A stretch of 54,074 nucleotides of DNA, from NCBI GenBank assembly GCA_946186185.1, contig CAMHMJ010000022.1, forward strand, positions 1 to 54,074, in the 5' to 3' direction. The notes under the pieces were generated by a model that saw only the letters and a list, made by a program, of their open reading frames with translations, searched no databases and was not told the origin of the DNA. The position numbers and the translations under genes are program-made. Below, piece by piece: positions 48,185 through 54,074 of the stretch (positions are counted from its first letter, which is position 1; each line of letters starts with the position of its first letter). The DNA comes from an uncultured Treponema sp. (GTDB lineage Bacteria > Spirochaetota > Spirochaetia > Treponematales > Treponemataceae).

Positions 48185-49519
48185 ATGAAACTAAAACGTT
48201 TTTTGGGTCTGACTTTTGCCTTTTTAGTGATTTCTTCAAACCTGGCTTTTGCAAATGGTGCAGACGATATTTATTTTGGGGCCGAAGGTAAGTTTGCCTT
48301 CCCTGTCATGTTTTCCGGAGACTATAACATAGCGGGAATTGGTGGCGGCGGAGCAATTGAGGCAGGATACGACCTGTCAGGGTGGCTGTTAGGAATCCAC
48401 GGAGAATTCAGGGTTGCCACAGACAATGGAAACCTTATGAAATCCATGAACAACATATTTCTTACGGCAGAAGCTTCCAGACTGATTCCTCTCTTGCCAA
48501 AAAAAATTGATTTAAGGCCGACACTCGGAGTCGGACTGAATATTCTCAACACCGAATATTATAGGAATGAAAATTACAAAGCCTTTGATGAGCTCACAAA
48601 AACACAGTCTCTTTCCATGCTTTATAATGCTGGTCTTGCTCTGGAGCTTCCTGTAATCTCCCAACGCGTTATCCCCTATATTGGTTTTGATTCAAATTTT
48701 TCTGTTGATAAAAAAGGCCTTTTTACATATCTTGATGCAAATGCCGGCATCAGGATGAAAATCGGCGGACCTGGGGGACAAGATAGTTTCAGCGTAAAAC
48801 TAATTCCTGTAAAAGATTATTTCACTCCGGACGGGGACGGAGAATTGGATACGGCAAACTTTAAAGTCAAAACAAAATACTCGCTTAAAACAAAAGTTCA
48901 GTCCTGGAAATTTGAAGTTTACCAGATTTTCCGTGACCAGGAATTCATAATCAAAACAATCAGCGGTGAAGGCAATCCACCTGGTAAAATCACATGGGAC
49001 GGAACTGGTGACAGTGAAAGATTTTTCATTTTCTCCGTGTCTGATTATAATGTAAGGATGACGGTTACTGACACCAACGGCAAAACAGCCAAAGACGAGT
49101 CAAAAATTTCAACAGGCATTCTTGTGACAAAGAGTGAAGACGGAAAATTCTTCAAGATTCGTGTTCCTGCAATTACTTTTGATGCAGATGCCGCAACCTT
49201 TGATACTCTTACGTCAAGACAGAAAAAAGCCAACGACTTTATTCTTAGAACCGTAGTAAAGGGTCTCAAAAAGTTTGAAAACTATAACATTATTGTTCAG
49301 GGACATGCAAACAACGTTTCCGGTACCGAGGAAGAAGAAATCAATGAGCTTATCCCGCTTTCTACACTCAGGGCAGAAGCTATTAAAAACCAACTTGTCA
49401 CTCTTGGAATTCCTGCAGCCCGCATGAAGGCAGAAGGCATGGGTGGCCGTGAGCCTATTGCTTCTGGAGAAGAGTCCTCGCGAAACCGTCGTGTAGAATT
49501 CATCCTTGTTGAAAAATAA
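48185..49519 (+). CDS. OmpA-family outer-membrane protein
   Basis: Envelope protein of 444 aa linking the outer membrane to peptidoglycan. Signal peptide MKLKRFLGLTFAFLVISSNL with a cleavage site near AFA-NG. A beta-barrel-like part covers about 24-195. Next comes a FlgD/gliding-type Ig module beginning YFTPDGDGELDTANF (about 215-310). The C-terminal OmpA domain (about 325-444) contains the diaminopimelate-binding consensus: PLSTLRAEAIKNQL, GMGGREPIA, and SRNRRVEFIL. GGAG precedes the ATG. An inverted repeat follows the stop. Confidence 0.88.
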   Translation: MKLKRFLGLTFAFLVISSNLAFANGADDIYFGAEGKFAFPVMFSGDYNIAGIGGGGAIEAGYDLSGWLLGIHGEFRVATDNGNLMKSMNNIFLTAEASRLIPLLPKKIDLRPTLGVGLNILNTEYYRNENYKAFDELTKTQSLSMLYNAGLALELPVISQRVIPYIGFDSNFSVDKKGLFTYLDANAGIRMKIGGPGGQDSFSVKLIPVKDYFTPDGDGELDTANFKVKTKYSLKTKVQSWKFEVYQIFRDQEFIIKTISGEGNPPGKITWDGTGDSERFFIFSVSDYNVRMTVTDTNGKTAKDESKISTGILVTKSEDGKFFKIRVPAITFDADAATFDTLTSRQKKANDFILRTVVKGLKKFENYNIIVQGHANNVSGTEEEEINELIPLSTLRAEAIKNQLVTLGIPAARMKAEGMGGREPIASGEESSRNRRVEFILVEK

Positions 49520-49536
49520 ATCGGCATACAATAAAT

Positions 49537-49564
49537 CTGTTCGGGGACTTCATTTTCCGAACAG
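49537..49564 (+). terminator. Hairpin after the OmpA-family gene
   Basis: Perfect 8-bp stem ctgttcgg (49537-49544) with ccgaacag (49557-49564). The T-tract is weak and offset (ttgtttt), so it may be an attenuator or processing hairpin rather than a full terminator. Confidence 0.5.
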
Positions 49565-49615
49565 GTCAGTTGTTTTGCTTTGCAAAAATATGAATGAGTA
49601 TTTTTAGGAGATAAC

Positions 49616-50881
49616 ATGAAAAACAGATTTGTTGCATTTGCGGCCGCGTTAATTTTTGCCGCTTTTACATTCGGCATAACAGCATGTTCGGAACTCTTTG
49701 AAGAAAAAGATGTTTACCCTCAGATGGAATCGCTTGTTGTAGCTGACGGCTCACCGGTAGTTTCTCCAGATCAGGATGACAAAACTGTAACTGTCTCTGA
49801 TGAAAAAGTTCTTTCTGCCGAAATAAACGAAGAGGGAAAACTTGTGATAACCCCTCTGAAACCAGGGTCTGCCGAAGTTTCTTTCTTTGATTCTAAAAAC
49901 AACACTTACGTAACTTATGAATTTGAAGTTACCTCAAAAGGACGGCTTGTACAATCATCCGAGCCAAAGTCTGTTCCAAGGGAATACACAGTTTCTATTT
50001 CTGCCATGACACACGGTTCCGTTACGGCAGATAAAACAACTGCTCATGCAGGAGATACAGTTACACTCACTGCCATCCCTGACGAGGGTTACCGGCTGGG
50101 AACATATACCGTAACTTCAGGTGGACAGGCCGTGTCGGTGAGCGGCAATACTTTCACAATGCCTGCCGGAAATGTAACGGTTACTGCAACATTTGTTCCA
50201 AAAACTTATGGTGTAGGAGATGTCCTTCTCAAAGACGGCTCAATAATTTATTATGAAAATGTTTCCGGTATGACAGCCGAGCAAAAAGAAAATGCCATTG
50301 GTGTCTTGTATGCCCTTGATGAAAATGGAAAACCAAGAGGCTGGCTTGGAGTTTATAATTCAATACAAAAGAAGACAGGCTGTTGGCTTGACTGGGCAAA
50401 AGCGCATACTACAGGTTTCAATACTAAATTTGAAGATATTATTTGTACTCCTAGCACAAGTGGCGAAGGCGCCGCTTCTACAGCAACTTTTACTGGCGAT
50501 ATAGACGGAAGCGATAACTGGGCATATATCTGTTCTATTGACCCGACAGCATCTGCGAATGCCGAAGAAAATTATCCTGGATTCCATTATGTAAATACTT
50601 ATGCACAAACTTTTAACCTTACTGGTGATTATGCTGATGGCTGGTACATGCCAAGCATTGCTGAGTTGTGTTATATTTACAGAAATAAAGATACAGTGAA
50701 TGAAGTTATCACTGCTCTTGAGGGAACTCCTCTTCTAGAAGATGGCTATTTGTCATCCTCCCAGTCTACAACAACGGATTCCGTTTGGCACATAGATTTG
50801 AAAAACGGCAGTTTGTCTATAAACTGGAAATATATAAATCCGCTGATTTGCTGTGTGCGCAAGTTCACAGAAGGAGACTAA
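49616..50881 (+). CDS. Lipoprotein with divergent InlB repeat and DUF1566-type lectin domain
   Basis: 421-aa lipoprotein; signal peptide with lipobox ITAC, Cys24. Order: bacterial-Ig-like region (about 40-107), divergent InlB B-repeat (about 125-195, ADKTTAHAGDTVTLTAIPDEGY), and a C-terminal DUF1566/Lcl C-type-lectin fold (about 195-421) with GWYMPSIAELCYIY, YLSSSQ and ICCVRKF. The lectin domain is a short paralogue of the C-terminus of the 38733 protein, suggesting surface ligand binding. TTTTTAGGAG lies 6 nt before the ATG. It ends at a strong terminator. A possible DGR target, see findings. Confidence 0.82.
   Translation: MKNRFVAFAAALIFAAFTFGITACSELFEEKDVYPQMESLVVADGSPVVSPDQDDKTVTVSDEKVLSAEINEEGKLVITPLKPGSAEVSFFDSKNNTYVTYEFEVTSKGRLVQSSEPKSVPREYTVSISAMTHGSVTADKTTAHAGDTVTLTAIPDEGYRLGTYTVTSGGQAVSVSGNTFTMPAGNVTVTATFVPKTYGVGDVLLKDGSIIYYENVSGMTAEQKENAIGVLYALDENGKPRGWLGVYNSIQKKTGCWLDWAKAHTTGFNTKFEDIICTPSTSGEGAASTATFTGDIDGSDNWAYICSIDPTASANAEENYPGFHYVNTYAQTFNLTGDYADGWYMPSIAELCYIYRNKDTVNEVITALEGTPLLEDGYLSSSQSTTTDSVWHIDLKNGSLSINWKYINPLICCVRKFTEGD
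50741..50878 (+). other. Third candidate variable lectin tail
   Basis: The final 46 codons align with 43351-43481 of the giant lipoprotein (SSSQ...CCVRKF). Conserved ends and divergent middles fit a variable region or ordinary lectin-loop divergence; codons are less skewed to NNY here. Candidate only. Confidence 0.3.
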
Positions 50882-50943
50882 AACAAAATCCAATAATCTT
50901 TTTAGGCGGATCCATTTTCTTTCCTAAAAAGACTAAAAAAATT

Positions 50944-50991
50944 ATGCCGTGAGCAAACAGTTTTTCTGCTGCTTACCACGGCATTTTTTTT
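50944..50991 (+). terminator. Rho-independent terminator after the lectin lipoprotein
   Basis: Stem atgccgtg (50944-50951) with cacggcat (50977-50984), then eight T residues. A preceding inverted repeat, ctttttagg/cctaaaaag (50898-50931), lacks a T-tract. Confidence 0.85.
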
Positions 50992-51020
50992 ATACTCTTT
51001 ATTATAAGCGGGGACGAAAA

Positions 51021-51656
51021 ATGAAAAAAATCACTTCAATTATCGCATTTCTTGCTTTGGGAACTGCAGCAGTTTTTGCAAGGGAAGTTACAATTTCTGT
51101 TGGAGCAGGTGAAAACTGGAAGGGTAATCATGCACCTCAGTTTGCGCTCTGGCTTGAAGACACAAAGGGAAATTATTTACAGACTCTTTACGTTACAGGA
51201 AAAGCAAGCAAAAAGAGCTGGGTTTTCAGTCCTGAAGAAGGACGACCGGAATCACTTCCGGTATGGTATCATGTTTCAAGTCATGAAAGTGCAAAAACAG
51301 GCAAAAATGTTATAACTGACAAAAACTTAGACCTGGACGCCGTAACAAGCGCAACCCCAAAAGGCGGAATTATTTTTAAGGCTGAAATCCCTGAGGAAAG
51401 CTGCGTAATCAAAGCCGAATTCAATACAAGTTTTGACTACAATGAAACCTTCACAAAAAAAAATTCCGGCGTGAACGGGCAGCCATCGGTGGTTTACGAA
51501 GCAAATATTCCTGAAAATGAAAAAGAGGAAATAAGACTTACCTTTGCAGGAACAGGCTCAATCGACGGAAAAGACGGCAAAATCTGCAGGGAAACAGAAG
51601 GACTTACAACGGCAAAAAGTATTGTAAAACTTACAGCAGTTGTATTTTCAAAATAA
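51021..51656 (+). CDS. Periplasmic DUF2271-like protein
   Basis: Exported protein, 211 aa; signal peptide MKKITSIIAFLALGTAAVFA with cleavage before RE. The N-terminal strand pattern and APQFALWLEDTKGNYLQTLYVT match the DUF2271 consensus, and NGQPSVVYEANI matches its C-terminal half. DUF2271 proteins often accompany flavin-modifying or electron-transfer proteins, but none is adjacent here, so the function is unassigned. ATG 51021 has GGGGA (51010-51014) upstream; the frame's earlier start at 50949 lies inside a terminator and is rejected. Confidence 0.6.
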   Translation: MKKITSIIAFLALGTAAVFAREVTISVGAGENWKGNHAPQFALWLEDTKGNYLQTLYVTGKASKKSWVFSPEEGRPESLPVWYHVSSHESAKTGKNVITDKNLDLDAVTSATPKGGIIFKAEIPEESCVIKAEFNTSFDYNETFTKKNSGVNGQPSVVYEANIPENEKEEIRLTFAGTGSIDGKDGKICRETEGLTTAKSIVKLTAVVFSK

Positions 51657-51684
51657 AGGAATAAATCAGGAATAAATCAGTCCC

Positions 51685-51713
51685 TTGAACATTTCTATAT
51701 TATAGAATAAAAT
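51685..51713 (+). promoter_or_regulatory. Promoter of pnp
   Basis: TTGAAC (51685-51690), 17-nt spacer, TAAAAT (51708-51713). Start near 51720 would give a leader of about 250 nt that contains the three-hairpin element 51780-51878. Confidence 0.6.
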
Positions 51714-51779
51714 AAAATTCCCATAAGTTTTTCAGAAAATGATAAAGCATGGGTGCACACAAGTAGGAATTTGAAGAGC

Positions 51780-51878
51780 CGGGTTTTAGGGCAGGAGCAG
51801 CTTTGCTGCGGCGCCCTAGGGGAAGGGGTAGGCGAAAACCGCCAGGGTTGAGCCGAGGGGGAGGCTTCCCCCTCCTTA
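51780..51878 (+). repeat. Three-hairpin element, copy B (pnp leader)
   Basis: Related to 1601-1690. gggttttagggcagg opens it. Hairpins: agggc...gccct enclosing gcag-cttt-gctgc; a middle helix with ggc...gcc ends; and gaggggga-ggct-tccccctc. It occupies much of the 313-bp gap before pnp; nothing coding is seen there. It may be a regulatory or RNase-processing structure in the pnp leader. Confidence 0.6.
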
Positions 51879-51969
51879 AAAATAAATTTCTAGTTGTGTG
51901 AATCTATGCGAATCTGAATACTCCTTGGGCGTTCCGGTTGGGACGAAATCTTTATAAAAAGAGGAAAAA

Positions 51970-54072
51970 ATGTCAGTAACAAGAGTAACTTACAGACTCG
52001 GAGATGCCGATCTCATTCTTGAAACAGGAAAAATCGGTAAACAGGCAAATGGTTGTGTTTACGCTCAGTGGGGCGGAGCTGCAATCATCGCTACAATCTG
52101 TGCTTCAAGCGCAGTAACAGAAGGTCAGGACTTTGTACCTGTAACTGTTGAATACAACGAAAAATTCTACGCTGCCGGAAAAATCCCTGGCGGCTTTGTA
52201 AAACGCGAAGGTCGTCCAAAGGATAAGGAAATCCTTGTTAGCCGTCTTATCGACCGTCCTATGCGTCCGCTTTTTGAACCATCTTTCGGTCACGAGCTTC
52301 AGATTGTTCCAACCTGTGTTTCTTGTGACGGTGTTCACACTCAGGATATTCTTGCAGTTCTGGCTGCCAGTGCTGCAACATGTATTTCTGATATTCCGTT
52401 CCACGGACCAATTGCTGCCTGCCGTATCGGTTATTTGAACGGCGAATACATTGTAAACCCGACTTTCGAGCAGATTGAAAAGGGCGACCTTGAAATCGTT
52501 GTTGCCGGAACAAAAGAAGGCTTTACAATGGTAGAAGGTGGTGCAAACGAAGTTTCTGAAGAGCTTATGCTTGGTGCTTTGGAAAAGGCTCAGGCTTTCA
52601 TCACAGATATGTGTAAGCTCCAGGAAGAACTTGTTGCAAAATGCGGCAAGGAAAAACTTCCTTTGAACCCTCTCGATGTAACTTTGGCTAACGCTGAAGC
52701 AATCGAAGCAGAAGCAACTCCACTTTTGAAGGATGCCTGCTTCAAAGATTCAAAAATCAACCGCGGTATCGCAATTTCTAAGGCAATCAAAGAAGTTGCT
52801 TCTAACCACGCAGAACAGCTTGAAGATCCAGTTCAGGCAAAGCTTTTTGCTACTTTGATGGACGACATCCAGTACAAGCTTCTTAGAAAGTCAATTCTTG
52901 ACGAAGGCGTTCGCGTTGACGGACGAAAGGTTGACGAAATCCGTCCTATCACCTGTGAAATCAACGTTCTTCCAACTCCACACGGATCTGCTTTGTTCAC
53001 TCGCGGTGAAACCCAGTCTCTGGCTGTATGTACACTCGGAACTGCAATGGATGAACAGTCTTACGACGACATCGACGGAGACAGAAGCGAACACTTCATC
53101 CTTCACTATAACTTCCCACCATATTCAGTTGGTGAAACAGGTAAGCTTACAACTGGCCGCCGCGAAATCGGTCACGGAAACCTTGCTCGCCGTTCTCTCG
53201 CTGCTATGGTTCCAAGCCGCGAAGAATTCCCTTACACAGTTCGTGTAGTTTCTGAAATTATGGAATCTAATGGTTCTTCTTCTCAGGCTTCTACTTGTGG
53301 TGGATGTCTTTCAATGCTTGCTGCCGGTGTTCCAATGAAGAAGATGGTTGCCGGTATTGCTATGGGTCTTATCACTGAACCAGAAGGAGACAATCCTTAT
53401 GGCCGTTATAAGATTTTGAGCGATATCCTTGGTGAAGAAGATCACCTTGGCGATATGGACTTTAAGGTAGCCGGAACAAAAGACGGTATCACTGGTTTCC
53501 AGATGGATATCAAGATTGCCGGTGTAACAACTGAAATCATGAAGAAAGCTATGGAACAGGCTCGCCAGGGTCGTCTCCACATTCTTTCAATCATGGAAAA
53601 ATGTATTGATAAGCCGGCTCCTTTGGCTAAGAACGCTCCACAGATTCTTACAATGAAGATTCCTGTAGACAAGATTGGTGCTTTGATTGGACCAGGCGGA
53701 AAGAACGTTAAGGCTCTCTGCGCTCAGTACGATGTAACAATCAACACAGATGACGACGGAACTGTAACAATCTACTCTAAGAACGGCGAAAAGGCAGAAG
53801 CTGCTAAGAAGGCTGTTAAGGGCATTACAGAAGATCCTGAAGTTGGAACAATCTACCAGGGAACTGTAAAGCGCATCATGGACTTTGGTGCCTTTGTAGA
53901 AATCCTTCCAGGAAAAGAGGGCTTGTGCCACATTTCTAAGCTCTCTAAACAGCGCGTAGAAAAGGTAAGCGACGTTCTTAAAGAAGGTCAGGTAATCCCA
54001 GTTAAACTTCTTGAAGTAGATAAGATGGGCCGCCTTAACCTCTCTTACATTGATGCACTTGAATCTAAGTAG
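51970..54072 (+). CDS. pnp: Polyribonucleotide nucleotidyltransferase (PNPase)
   Basis: Phosphorolytic 3'-to-5' exoribonuclease of the RNA degradosome; it also polymerises NDPs. 700 aa, full length. Two RNase PH domains (about 1-230 and 310-540), the second with the catalytic FTRGETQSL and DFKVAGTKDGITGFQMDIK; then KH (about 555-615, IGPGGKNVKAL) and S1 (about 620-695, GTVKRIMDFGAFVEI). AGAGGAAAA precedes the ATG. PNPase in many bacteria represses its own mRNA through a leader hairpin; a structured element sits in this leader. rpsO lies about 8 kb upstream rather than adjacent. Confidence 0.97.
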   Translation: MSVTRVTYRLGDADLILETGKIGKQANGCVYAQWGGAAIIATICASSAVTEGQDFVPVTVEYNEKFYAAGKIPGGFVKREGRPKDKEILVSRLIDRPMRPLFEPSFGHELQIVPTCVSCDGVHTQDILAVLAASAATCISDIPFHGPIAACRIGYLNGEYIVNPTFEQIEKGDLEIVVAGTKEGFTMVEGGANEVSEELMLGALEKAQAFITDMCKLQEELVAKCGKEKLPLNPLDVTLANAEAIEAEATPLLKDACFKDSKINRGIAISKAIKEVASNHAEQLEDPVQAKLFATLMDDIQYKLLRKSILDEGVRVDGRKVDEIRPITCEINVLPTPHGSALFTRGETQSLAVCTLGTAMDEQSYDDIDGDRSEHFILHYNFPPYSVGETGKLTTGRREIGHGNLARRSLAAMVPSREEFPYTVRVVSEIMESNGSSSQASTCGGCLSMLAAGVPMKKMVAGIAMGLITEPEGDNPYGRYKILSDILGEEDHLGDMDFKVAGTKDGITGFQMDIKIAGVTTEIMKKAMEQARQGRLHILSIMEKCIDKPAPLAKNAPQILTMKIPVDKIGALIGPGGKNVKALCAQYDVTINTDDDGTVTIYSKNGEKAEAAKKAVKGITEDPEVGTIYQGTVKRIMDFGAFVEILPGKEGLCHISKLSKQRVEKVSDVLKEGQVIPVKLLEVDKMGRLNLSYIDALESK

Positions 54073-54074
54073 TT

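Noticed and set aside
50949..51020. Upstream start of the DUF2271-like gene
   Set aside because: It would translate through the terminator hairpin and T-tract and lacks a ribosome site; ATG 51021 is followed by a normal signal peptide.
1..54074. A complete DGR with reverse transcriptase and template repeat
   Set aside because: No reverse-transcriptase motif was seen in any plausible gene, and no adenine-rich near-copy of the candidate variable regions was found. Only possible remote targets are claimed.

Overview
The window looks like a chromosome segment of a gut- or rumen-type Treponema (Spirochaetota). The evidence is the flagellar rod gene order flgF-flgG-flgJ(N-terminal domain only), a spirochaete-style tmRNA, the murC-yicC-cmk block, many signal-peptide-II lipoproteins, and very large InlB-repeat and beta-helix surface lipoproteins typical of host-associated treponemes. 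Genus assignment is an inference from protein resemblance; no search was run.

Layout. (1) 1-3552: tmRNA (ssrA, minus strand), with a partial copy of its 3' end 200 bp away, then flgF, flgG and flgJ. Palindromic intergenic repeats lie between these genes. (2) 3613-16002: giant lipoprotein triad 1, a three-gene operon: an InlB-repeat protein, an LRR plus beta-helix protein of about 2036 aa, and a beta-helix protein. (3) 16075-23728: housekeeping genes murC, yicC, cmk-like kinase, a minus-strand SDR dehydrogenase, a FAD-dependent dehydrogenase, a minus-strand DUF1893 protein and an RlmI-type rRNA methyltransferase. Several of these have consensus promoters so close to the start codon that the mRNA should be leaderless. 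(4) 23851-43481: six tightly packed or overlapping co-oriented genes: a membrane adenylate cyclase, a FecR/fibronectin-III-like protein, a coiled-coil plus beta-barrel envelope protein, then giant lipoprotein triad 2. Its last member ends in two C-type-lectin-fold domains (FGE-like, then DUF1566-like) whose sequence resembles the variable regions of diversity-generating retroelements (DGRs). (5) 43635-54072: rpsO and pnp, usually neighbours, here separated by about 8 kb carrying an iron-type ABC transporter, an OmpA-family protein, a DUF1566-type lipoprotein and a DUF2271-like periplasmic protein.

How it may work together (inference). The cyclase operon could couple a periplasmic sensory input and cAMP production to an envelope scaffold (FecR/FN3 protein and TolA-like coiled-coil barrel) and to display of giant adhesive lipoproteins. 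The two lipoprotein triads are paralogous: the InlB members share almost the same mature N-terminus, and the LRR/helix and helix/lectin members share an N-terminal module. Four of the six share a C-terminal Ig-like domain. The candidate for an undescribed system is this cyclase-to-variable-lectin operon, together with a second lectin lipoprotein at 49616-50881. No reverse transcriptase or template repeat is visible here, so any DGR would have to act from elsewhere in the genome.

Other signals are two copies of a roughly 95-bp three-hairpin element, one in the flgF-flgG gap and one in the pnp leader, and a 241-bp nested-palindrome MITE-like element after flgG with fragments elsewhere.
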